This document shows positions 8,559 through 15,404 of a DNA stretch of 64,000 bases, piece after piece. Both the position numbers and the translations under genes were made by a program. A model generated the notes under the pieces. The model had not been told where the DNA came from. It worked only from the letters and a program-made list of their open reading frames with translations, and ran no database searches. Numbering within the stretch: the stretch's first letter is position 1; the number at the start of each line of letters is the position of its first letter. The DNA is from Streptomyces sp. man185 (lineage in GTDB: Bacteria > Actinomycetota > Actinomycetes > Streptomycetales > Streptomycetaceae), in assembly GCA_002551355.1 (NCBI GenBank), contig NTHE01000022.1:49921-113920 (forward strand). The letters are read 5' to 3'.

Positions 8559-8698
8559 CGATCAGGCCCCGGGTGTCGGGCGATCCACATCCGGGCGGCA
8601 GGGGCGATCCGGGTGCGGGGCGCAGGACGATCCGGACCCGGGAGGCGAGGCGAGCGATTCGGACCCGGGGTGCAGGCGATCCGCATCCGGATGCTGGG
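8559..8698. repeat. Degenerate minisatellite downstream of ku
   Basis: Six imperfect units of 22-27 bp follow one another at 8559, 8581, 8605, 8628, 8655 and 8677. Each begins CGAT(C/T)C or a close variant, usually followed by a CCGGG core and GCAGG. They fill nearly all the space between ku and the convergent membrane-protein gene. No strong hairpin terminator is otherwise seen here. Confidence 0.65.
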
Positions 8699-8757
8699 CG
8701 TCTACGTCTCCGACACCCGCGGCGGCACCTTCCTCACCGTCGGACTGGACGGCAGGG

Positions 8758-10464
8758 TCATCGAGAGGAACCCCCGTCCCAAGGGCTGAACACCGGCTCG
8801 ACCGGATCCGGCAGGAGCGGCAGGTCCAGCCCGAACGGATCCCGCTCGATGACATAGGTGCAGCTGGTGTACGTGTAGCCCGGCTGGACCTTCGACCCCG
8901 AGGAGTAGCTGTCCACGCCGGCGGTCGCGCCCGTGCCGTGCTTGTAGAGGAAGTGGTATTCCCCGGGGGGAAGTTGGAGCCGCGCCTTCGGGTAGCTCCT
9001 GCCGCTCGCCCCGCAGGCCCGCCGCGCGCCTTCGGAGGCGCTGTACCGCTCGCAGCCGGCGCAGGCCCGCAGGCTGACGGTGCCGGTGACCGGGCCGGTG
9101 TAGAGCACCTCGACCGTGTTCGGCGCGTCATTGCTGATGACCAGCTCCATCCGGGCCCCGCCGGGCCGCTTCGACGGCGGCAGCCGCTTGCCCGCGGCCG
9201 GCCGGTCCTCGGCTATCTCCGCGGCTATCGCGATGTTCCGCGCCTGCCGCACCCGCCCGTCGCTCTTGTACGTCCGCGCGAAGTCGGTCAGCGTGGTGCG
9301 CGCGTCGCCGAACTTCTCGTCCTTGAACTGGTCGACGCCACAGGCGTACACCCCGTCCACGACGCCTTCGTCGGCATCGGCGCTCAGCGCCTTCACACCC
9401 TCGGAGGGAAGCCGGGAGGCAGTGGCGCCGAGGCCGCGCAGCACCTGGGTGGCCGCACACGGCTCGGCCCCCTTCAACGCCGCGACCTGGGTCTTGATCC
9501 GCTCGCCGATCGCGGGCCCGACCTGCCGCGCGGAGGCGGAATCGGGGAATGTGCGCAACAGCTCGCCCAGCTCCGTACTGCCATCACTGCCGCCGCCCGA
9601 CCCGCCCAGACGCGAGACACCGCACGCGTACAGCGACTCGGCGAGCGGCTCGTCGGGCCAGGCGGCCAGGTCACCCAGCAGCTTCCCGTCCACCGAGTCC
9701 GGCAGCGTCCGCAGATGGGTCAACGGCGCGACTGCCTCGCAGTGCCGCTTCTTCGCGTACGGGGCGGAGACGGCGTCGTAGTACGCCTTCAGGCGGTCCG
9801 GGACGAGCTTCGCGGCCCGCGAGTCGGGATGGTCCTCGCCGAGCGCGCGATAGACGTCGAGGGCCTTACCGTACTCGCCCTTCGCCGCACCGAACGGCTG
9901 CTGCGAGGCGGTGGCGACCCGCTCGTCCCCGGCCTCCAGCCTCTCCAGGAGCATCTGCTCCCGCGCCTCGTCCCGCGCGGAGCCGTACACCACTGCCCCG
10001 CCCGCCGGCACGGCCAGCAGCACCACGCCCAGCCCCACCGCCAGACCGGGCCGCCACGCCCCGCCCAGCACCGAACGCCGGGCGATCCGGCCCCCGTCGA
10101 CGGCGGCGAGCACCAGGACGAGCAGATACCCGACGAGCACGCCCCCGGGCACCCCGTCCGGATCGGCCGGCAACGCCACCCGGAGCAGCACCGCCGTGGC
10201 CGCCCAGCACACGGCGGCCCGAGCCCAGCGCCCCAACAGGGCGTAACCGAGACCGAGTCCCGTCAGATTGAGCAACGCGACGGCGACCGCCCGCAACGGC
10301 GCACCGGGCGGCGGCGGCCCGACGGTCGGTGGACGGGAGGGCGGTGGCCCGAACCCGGACGACCCGAACGCGGGCGGCCCGTCCGGAGGCGGCGGCACGT
10401 CCCCGCCGAACCCTGCCCCGCCGGCTCCCTGCCCCGCAGCCGCATACCGATCACCGGACTCCAT
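8758..10464 (-). CDS. Membrane protein of unknown function with large C-terminal domain
   Basis: I do not recognise this 568-residue protein. Start ATG 10464 has a GGGGGG tract upstream. Residues 1-50 are Pro/Gly-rich and disordered. About 55-165 contains four hydrophobic segments (LLNLTGLGLGYALLG, AAVCWAATAVLLRVAL, GGVLVGYLLVLVLAAV, LAVGLGVVLLAVPAGGAVVYG). The remaining about 400 residues have helical TPR-like stretches (YGKALDVYRALGEDHPDSRAAK) with scattered cysteines. The last 100 residues look like a beta-rich domain with a Cys-rich core (CAGCERYSASEGARRACG). A sensor or wall-facing role is possible but unproven. It is convergent with ku and divergent from glyA. Confidence 0.7.
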   Translation of the reverse strand: MESGDRYAAAGQGAGGAGFGGDVPPPPDGPPAFGSSGFGPPPSRPPTVGPPPPGAPLRAVAVALLNLTGLGLGYALLGRWARAAVCWAATAVLLRVALPADPDGVPGGVLVGYLLVLVLAAVDGGRIARRSVLGGAWRPGLAVGLGVVLLAVPAGGAVVYGSARDEAREQMLLERLEAGDERVATASQQPFGAAKGEYGKALDVYRALGEDHPDSRAAKLVPDRLKAYYDAVSAPYAKKRHCEAVAPLTHLRTLPDSVDGKLLGDLAAWPDEPLAESLYACGVSRLGGSGGGSDGSTELGELLRTFPDSASARQVGPAIGERIKTQVAALKGAEPCAATQVLRGLGATASRLPSEGVKALSADADEGVVDGVYACGVDQFKDEKFGDARTTLTDFARTYKSDGRVRQARNIAIAAEIAEDRPAAGKRLPPSKRPGGARMELVISNDAPNTVEVLYTGPVTGTVSLRACAGCERYSASEGARRACGASGRSYPKARLQLPPGEYHFLYKHGTGATAGVDSYSSGSKVQPGYTYTSCTYVIERDPFGLDLPLLPDPVEPVFSPWDGGSSR

Positions 10465-10584
10465 ACGGTCCCCCCACCGCCGAGCCGAAAAGTCACCGGG
10501 AATCTGCCCCGTTCTGTCACCGATCACGCACGTTCGCGGCGGCCTCTTCGTGCGTCGGGCCACCGTCCCCGCGCCCCACCCCCC

Positions 10585-10590
10585 TAAACT
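10585..10590 (+). promoter_or_regulatory. Likely -10 element of the glyA riboswitch transcript
   Basis: TAAACT lies about 8 nt before the first conserved bases of the ZTP riboswitch, the distance expected if transcription starts at the aptamer. No clear -35 hexamer is visible. Confidence 0.45.
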
Positions 10591-10597
10591 GCCGAAC

Positions 10598-10712
10598 GCC
10601 GCGACTGGCGCGTGCCCCGGCAGGGGCGCTCCGTGGAACCGACCACGAGGAAGCGGCACACCCCGGGTGCGCCCGGGGCGTCATCTCCGGAGAGCCGTCC
10701 GCCTGGGCATCC
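10598..10712 (+). ncRNA. ZTP (pfl) riboswitch in the glyA leader
   Basis: The leader carries the conserved blocks of the pfl RNA in order: CGACTGGCG at 10602-10610, a helix closed by CCGTGGAACC...GGAAGCG (10631-10656), a variable hairpin (CCCCGGG/CCCGGGG), and the hallmark CCGCCTGGGCA (10699-10709). Known pfl RNAs bind ZTP/ZMP, which build up when 10-formyl-tetrahydrofolate is short, and switch on one-carbon genes such as glyA. About 45 nt separate the aptamer from the start codon, so control could be on transcription end or RBS access. Confidence 0.9.
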
Positions 10713-10756
10713 GGGTCCACGCCGCGTACAGCGGCCGACCCGGAAGGACTTCTTCC

Positions 10757-12055
10757 ATGACCGCCCGGACCATCACCCCCGCCCCCGCCGCCGCGCCACG
10801 CCATCCGGCCCTCACCGCGTCCGACCCGGAAGTGGCCGCCCTGATCGGCGCGGAGGAGCGGCTCCAGGCCGACACCCTGCGCCTGATCCCCAGTGAGAAC
10901 TACGTCTCCGCCGCCGTGCTCGAAGCCTCGGGCACCGTGCTCCAGAACAAGTACTCCGAGGGCTACCCCGGCAAGCGGTACTACGAGGGCCAGCAGATCA
11001 TCGACCAGGTCGAGACGCTGGCGATCCGCCGCGCCCAGGCCCTCTTCGGGATGGCCCACGCCAACGTCCAGCCCTACTCCGGCTCCCCGGCCAACCTCGC
11101 CGCGTACCTGGCCTTCCTCCAGCCCGGCGACACCGTCCTCGGCATGTCCCTCCCGATGGGCGGTCACCTCACGCACGGCTGGGACGTCTCGGCCACCGGC
11201 CGCTGGTTCCGCGGCGTCCGGTACGGCGTGCGCCGCGACACCGGCCGGGTCGACCTGGACGAGGTCCGCGACCTGGCCCTGGCCGAACGGCCCAAGCTGA
11301 TCTTCTGCGGCGGCACGGCCGTCCCCCGCACGATCGACTTCGCGGGCTTCGCGGAGATCGCCCGCGAGACGGGCGCGGTCCTGGTCGCGGACATCGCGCA
11401 CATCGCCGGCCTGATCGCGGGCGGGGCGCACCCCTCGCCCGCCGGTCATGTGGACGTCGTCTCCACCACCACCCACAAGACCCTGCGCGGCCCGCGCGGC
11501 GCGATGCTGCTCTCCACCGCCGAACACGCCCGTGCCATCGACCGCGCGGTCTTCCCCGGCCTCCAGGGCGGCCCGCACAACCAGACCACGGCCGCCATCG
11601 CCGTCGCCCTCGGCGAAGCCGCCACCGCCGGCTTCTGCTCCTACGCCCACCAGGTCGTGGCCAACGCCCGTGCTCTGGGCGAGGAGTTGGCCGCCCGCGG
11701 CTTCGACCTGGTCTCCGGCGGCACCGACAACCACCTCCTGCTGATCGACCTCACGAACAGGGACGTCCCCGGCAAGACCGCGGCCAAGGCCCTCGACCGG
11801 GCCGGCATCGTCGTCAACCACAACACCGTCCCCTACGACCCCCGTAAGCCGTTCGACCCCTCCGGCATCCGGATCGGCACCCCGGCGCTCACCTCCCGGG
11901 GCGTCCCCGCCTCCGCGATGGGCACGGTCGCCGCCTGGATCGACACGGCCGTCGAAGCGGCGCGCACGGGCGACGAGACCGCGACCAGGAAGGTGCGGGA
12001 AGAGGTGAAGGACCTCATGGACGCCTACCCGGCACCGGGGTTGCCCGTCGGCTGA
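10757..12055 (+). CDS. glyA: Serine hydroxymethyltransferase
   Basis: A 432-residue PLP enzyme converting serine and tetrahydrofolate to glycine and 5,10-methylene-tetrahydrofolate. Start ATG 10757 follows GGAAGGA. Conserved features are IPSENYVS, NKYSEGYPGKRYYEG with the Tyr pair at 75-76, ADIAHIAGLIAGG, the PLP-lysine motif STTTHKTLRGPRG (Lys 241) and FPGLQGGPHNQ. Regulation by the ZTP riboswitch upstream ties it to folate status. A second, divergent copy lies at 30606-31895; this one keeps the canonical active-site residues and is probably the main enzyme of the two. Confidence 0.95.
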   Translation: MTARTITPAPAAAPRHPALTASDPEVAALIGAEERLQADTLRLIPSENYVSAAVLEASGTVLQNKYSEGYPGKRYYEGQQIIDQVETLAIRRAQALFGMAHANVQPYSGSPANLAAYLAFLQPGDTVLGMSLPMGGHLTHGWDVSATGRWFRGVRYGVRRDTGRVDLDEVRDLALAERPKLIFCGGTAVPRTIDFAGFAEIARETGAVLVADIAHIAGLIAGGAHPSPAGHVDVVSTTTHKTLRGPRGAMLLSTAEHARAIDRAVFPGLQGGPHNQTTAAIAVALGEAATAGFCSYAHQVVANARALGEELAARGFDLVSGGTDNHLLLIDLTNRDVPGKTAAKALDRAGIVVNHNTVPYDPRKPFDPSGIRIGTPALTSRGVPASAMGTVAAWIDTAVEAARTGDETATRKVREEVKDLMDAYPAPGLPVG

Positions 12056-12169
12056 CGAGCCACTCTGTGCGCCTTCTTCACCTGTTCTCCGCCCTCCCAA
12101 CCACCCTCTGTGGCACCGTGGATCGACTGGTGATCCGGATCTCCGGGCATCCGCGTAGGGGGGACTTCC

Positions 12170-12496
12170 ATGCGACTTCGTACCGTCGCGGCCTCGGCCG
12201 CACTCGTCCTGTGCGTCACGGTGGGCGCAGCGGCCTGTTCGTCCTCGCCGGATGCCACGGACGCCGAGGGGCCCGCCGCCCCCGCCACCGTGCCGGCCCC
12301 CGCGGGCGGCCTGGAAGGGAAGATCGAAACGGGCAAGCGCCAGGCGGACGGCCCCGAGTTGAACGGGCAGAGCGTGGCGGGCCCCGAGAAGTGCGCCACC
12401 TCCGCCGCCGAGATCCCGGCGGAGTGCGCCCTCGACCTCCCGTTCGCCGACGTCGCCGAGGGGGAGCGGGCCGCAGAGCCACCCACCCTGCCGTGA
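12170..12496 (+). CDS. Small lipoprotein of unknown function
   Basis: A 108-residue protein. Residues 1-23 form a lipoprotein signal ending in a lipobox (GAAAC, Cys 23), followed by a Ser/Ala/Pro-rich mature part with two cysteines (PEKCAT and PAECALDLPF) that could form a disulfide. Start ATG 12170 has a purine-rich GGGGGGAC upstream. It lies between glyA and a very strong hairpin and shares no obvious pathway with its neighbours. Function not recognised. Confidence 0.65.
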   Translation: MRLRTVAASAALVLCVTVGAAACSSSPDATDAEGPAAPATVPAPAGGLEGKIETGKRQADGPELNGQSVAGPEKCATSAAEIPAECALDLPFADVAEGERAAEPPTLP

Positions 12497-12511
12497 GCAC
12501 CCGCTCGTGAA

Positions 12512-12581
12512 CGGGTGAGAGCGTAGAAGGGAGGGCGGGCACACGGTTGTGTGCCCGCCCTCCCTTCTACGCTCTCACCCG
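12512..12581. terminator. 33-bp perfect hairpin (terminator)
   Basis: Arms 12512-12544 and 12549-12581 are perfectly complementary over 33 bp around a GGTT loop. The hairpin starts 15 nt after the lipoprotein stop codon. It has no T tract. The stem is far longer than needed for transcription termination. Confidence 0.85.
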
Positions 12582-12741
12582 CCTTGGGCGCACGGCCGAC
12601 GCGCATCACCAGGAGCCTCACAGAGCACGTGCGTCACAGGAGCCCCTTCCATCCGTCACAGCGATCTCTTAGGCTCACACCCTGTTCACATGTGATAGTT
12701 GATGATCTCTCCACAGAGGTCAGGCGCGGGGGTAGTGAAGT

Positions 12742-13305
12742 ATGCGTGAAAACTGGCGCTCGAAGTTGAGCGTTCTCGCCGCCGCGTCGGCACTCGCTCT
12801 CTCGGTCGCCACCGCGACGCCGGCGCTGGCCGACGACGCTCCGGAGGCCCCCCTCGAAGTGCAGATGCCCACGGACGTGAAGATCGTCGAAGGCACTGCC
12901 CCGGAACCCGGGACGGACGTCCCCTTCCCGGTGGACGAGACGCAGACGACCGGATCGGCGGACGCGATGGCATCCGCGAAGGCCGCTCCGCCGTCGGGCA
13001 CGTGCCTCGGCGCGACCGCCGCCTACGGTTCAAACGGATGCTTCCAGCACAACGGCGACATCGTCTGGGCGGGCGACACGAAGAAGGACGGCATGTCCGC
13101 GGCCGTCGGCGTCTACACCGACTACGGGCGCGCCGAGGAGGTCTGCGTCAACAAGCTCGGCGTCAACACCTGGGCGACCTGCAACAAGGACTACCGCGAG
13201 ACCGGCAACGTACGGCTGCGAGTTCTGCGCTACGACGGCGACACCGGCAAGTTCTACCAGCCCGAGGCCTGGTCCGGCTGGATCCCGGTCGACGGCAAGT
13301 ACTGA
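12742..13305 (+). CDS. Secreted protein of unknown function
   Basis: A 187-residue protein. A Sec signal occupies residues 1-30 (LSVLAAASALALSV, then TPALA-D). An acidic Pro-rich stretch follows, then a compact domain from about 92 with four cysteines (GTCLGA, NGCFQH, EVCVNK, ATCNKD) that may form two disulfides, and a C-terminal YQPEAWSGWIPVDGKY. Probably a small extracellular disulfide-bonded protein; family not recognised. A 10-bp palindrome (TCACATGTGA, 12686-12695) lies upstream and could be an operator. Confidence 0.7.
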   Translation: MRENWRSKLSVLAAASALALSVATATPALADDAPEAPLEVQMPTDVKIVEGTAPEPGTDVPFPVDETQTTGSADAMASAKAAPPSGTCLGATAAYGSNGCFQHNGDIVWAGDTKKDGMSAAVGVYTDYGRAEEVCVNKLGVNTWATCNKDYRETGNVRLRVLRYDGDTGKFYQPEAWSGWIPVDGKY

Positions 13306-13382
13306 CCCGCCCGCTCCCGGGGCGAGCCGGACCGCACCCCGGTCGCCGCGGGAGCGGTGCGACACGGACGCACGCACGAAAA

Positions 13383-13410
13383 AACCGGACCAGCCTCTGC
13401 TGGTCCGGTT
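13383..13410. terminator. Bidirectional terminator between the secreted-protein gene and tRNA-Arg
   Basis: A 12-bp perfect hairpin (AACCGGACCAGC, loop CTCT, mirror arm). Read on the minus strand it is followed by a run of six T residues, making it a classical intrinsic terminator for the tRNA. On the plus strand it can end the secreted-protein transcript. Confidence 0.85.
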
Positions 13411-13424
13411 CTTCAATCCGGAAG

Positions 13425-13496
13425 TGCCCCCGGCAGGATTCGAACCTGCGCACCCGGCTCCGGAGGCCGATGCTCTATCCCCTGAGCTACGGGGGC
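13425..13496 (-). tRNA. tRNA-Arg(CCG)
   Basis: The minus strand folds into a full cloverleaf of 72 nt: acceptor GCCCCCG/CGGGGGC, D arm GCTC/GAGC, anticodon stem TCGGC/GCCGG with loop CTCCGGA, and T arm GCAGG-TTCGAAT-CCTGC with discriminator A. The anticodon is CCG, reading CGG, a frequent codon in this genome. CCA is not encoded. The intrinsic terminator at 13383-13410 follows it. Confidence 0.97.
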
Positions 13497-13674
13497 GTAT
13501 CGCGCTGCTGCTCTGCGACGGGTGAAACACTACCAGCTCCCACGGGGTGTCCGTGAACAGGTATTCCGCCGTGCTTCCGCGCCTCTTCCTCCCGGTCGGG
13601 CGGCCCGGGGAAGCTGGGACCACCCGACCGGGGCGGAAGTGGACAAAACCCGGACGCCGCCGCTCCGGCCGACC

Positions 13675-13680
13675 TACTCT
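13675..13680 (+). promoter_or_regulatory. -10 element of a leaderless response-regulator gene
   Basis: TACTCT ends 6 nt before GTG 13687, placing transcription start at or next to the start codon. No RBS is visible, so the mRNA is probably leaderless. Confidence 0.55.
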
Positions 13681-13686
13681 CGAAGG

Positions 13687-14121
13687 GTGCCAGGGGCGTA
13701 CGGCCGCGTGCTTGTTGTCGACGACAACAAGGTCATCCGGCAGCTGATCAGGGTCAATCTCGAGCTGGAGGGCTTCGAGGTCGTGACCGCGGCCGATGGT
13801 GTCGAGTGCCTGGACCTGGTAGAGAGAGTCCGTCCCGACGCGATCACCCTCGACGTCGTGATGCCCCGGCTGGACGGTCTCCAGACCGCCACCCGCCTCC
13901 GTTCCGACCCCCGGACCCGCCGTCTTCCCATCGCCGTCATCAGCGCCTGTACGCCCTACGAGGTCGACGCGGGTGTCGCGGCCGGGGTCGACGCGTTCCT
14001 GGCGAAGCCGTTCGAGCCCAGCGAGTTGGTGCGGATCATGCGCCGGCTGGTGACCGGGGAGGAAGCGCCCTCGGCGGACGGGCGGCGCGGTGCCGGGCGG
14101 GCGGGGAGCACCGCCGGCTGA
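13687..14121 (+). CDS. Stand-alone response-regulator receiver protein
   Basis: A 144-residue protein of one receiver domain without a DNA-binding output. Start GTG 13687 is chosen for the -10 placed for a leaderless mRNA and for the conserved beginning PGAYGRVLVVDDNKVIRQ. The acidic pair in VVDDNK, the phospho-acceptor Asp in TLDVVMPRLDG and the Lys in FLAKPFEP are all present, so it can be phosphorylated. The C-terminus is a Gly/Ala/Arg-rich tail. No kinase gene is adjacent. It probably acts by protein contact, but the partner is unknown. Confidence 0.85.
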   Translation: MPGAYGRVLVVDDNKVIRQLIRVNLELEGFEVVTAADGVECLDLVERVRPDAITLDVVMPRLDGLQTATRLRSDPRTRRLPIAVISACTPYEVDAGVAAGVDAFLAKPFEPSELVRIMRRLVTGEEAPSADGRRGAGRAGSTAG

Positions 14122-14219
14122 CCGGCACGGGAAACGGCGTCCGGCCGGGCGGGGCGGCGAAAGGGTGTCCGGCTGACCGGATGGCGAAACCGGGTCGCGG
14201 AGTGCCCCCCTCTCTCACC

Positions 14220-14225
14220 TACGCT
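14220..14225 (+). promoter_or_regulatory. -10 element of the leaderless nrtL-lysA transcript
   Basis: TACGCT ends 6 nt before GTG 14232. As for the preceding gene, no RBS is present, suggesting leaderless translation of nrtL. Confidence 0.55.
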
Positions 14226-14231
14226 TGACCC

Positions 14232-15371
14232 GTGACCCCCGCCGACCTCTCCCGGACCGTGCTGCACGCCGTGCGCCGCGCGGTCGACGAGGATGCGTTG
14301 CGCGCGCCCGTGCCCGCGCGCGTGCGGGTGGAGCGGACCCGGCCCGGCGGCAGCGGCGACTACGCCTGCGCCGTCGCGCTCCAGCTCGCCGGGCCCGCCG
14401 CGCTGCCCGCTCTGGAGGTCGCCCGCATCCTGCGCGAACGCGTCGCCGCCGAGCCCGGCGTCGGGCGGGTCGAGATCACCGGGCCGGGATTCCTGAGCTT
14501 CACCCTCGACGCCCCGGCCGAGAGCGACCGGGCCGTGCTCGACGCCGTACGGCAACAGGGCCTCGCGTACGGACACGGGGACGCGCTCCGGGACGAGATC
14601 CTCCGGTTCCACCACGCGCGGGAGGTACGCGCCGCCGTCACCGCCCATGCCGTGCGCCGGCTCCTCATCGCCCAGGGCGCCCGGGTCCGGACCACCTGCG
14701 CCGAGGCGCCCGACCCGGACTGGGCCCGCCTCGGCGTCACCGTCGACGCGCACGGGACGCCCCCCGTGCCGCTCCCCGCGATCCGGCCCGTCCCCGCCGG
14801 GGCCACCGCGGGGGAGCTGCTGGAGCGGCTCGGGCCCGACGCGACCCGCTGGGGGCTCCTGCGGGCCGCCGCGCACGACCGTCCCGGCCTCGGCCCGGAA
14901 CTGCTCGTCCAGGGCGAGGCCAATCCGCTCTTCCGGGTCCGCTACGCCCACGCCAGGGCCCGGGCCCTCACCCGCGGGGCCGCCCTCCTCGGCTTCACCG
15001 CCGAGCCCGCCCCGTACGGCGGGGGCCACGCCGAGCCCGCCGCGACGACTGCGTACGACGACGCCGCCCCGTACGGCGAAGGTCACCCCCCGTACGGCCG
15101 TGCCGCCCGCCCCCTCCTCGACCTCATCGCCGACCACCCCGGCGTCCTGCTCGCCGGGGCCCGTCACCGCGCGCCCGACCGGGTCGCCCGGCAGCTGGAA
15201 GCCGTCGCGCACGCGTTCTTCGACTTCCACGACTCCTGCCCGCCCCTGCCCGCCGGTGACGAGAAACCCTCGGCCGCCCACCGTGCCCGGCTGGCCCTCG
15301 CCGAAGCCGCCGGGACGGTGCTGGCAGGCGGCCTGTCCCTGCTCGGCATCCGTGCGCCCGAACACCTCTGA
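14232..15371 (+). CDS. nrtL: ArgS-related anticodon-binding protein without catalytic domain (NrtL)
   Basis: A 379-residue protein. The N-terminal about 100 residues resemble the arginyl-tRNA synthetase N domain (GDYACAVALQLA, ITGPGFLSFTLD), which recognises the tRNA elbow. The C-terminal part resembles the DALR anticodon-binding domain (NPLFRVRYAHARARAL, LRAAAHDRPGLGPELLVQG, AFFDFHDSCPPLP, ARLALAEAAGTVLAGGLSLLGI). The Rossmann catalytic domain with HIGH and KMSKS is missing, and only a short spacer with PYG repeats remains. It sits where argS sits in the argS-lysA order of Mycobacterium and Corynebacterium, so it is probably an argS relic. It may bind tRNA, but it cannot charge it. Confidence 0.85.
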   Translation: MTPADLSRTVLHAVRRAVDEDALRAPVPARVRVERTRPGGSGDYACAVALQLAGPAALPALEVARILRERVAAEPGVGRVEITGPGFLSFTLDAPAESDRAVLDAVRQQGLAYGHGDALRDEILRFHHAREVRAAVTAHAVRRLLIAQGARVRTTCAEAPDPDWARLGVTVDAHGTPPVPLPAIRPVPAGATAGELLERLGPDATRWGLLRAAAHDRPGLGPELLVQGEANPLFRVRYAHARARALTRGAALLGFTAEPAPYGGGHAEPAATTAYDDAAPYGEGHPPYGRAARPLLDLIADHPGVLLAGARHRAPDRVARQLEAVAHAFFDFHDSCPPLPAGDEKPSAAHRARLALAEAAGTVLAGGLSLLGIRAPEHL

Positions 15372-15404
15372 CGCGATCAGAAGAGACCCGAGAGAACGAA
15401 CACG

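Noticed and set aside
8691..8789. Small ORF MLGVYVSDTRGG... (32 residues) between ku and the convergent gene
   Set aside because: The translation looks protein-like, but there is no RBS, the 5' part lies in the degenerate repeat, and the 3' end overlaps the neighbouring gene.
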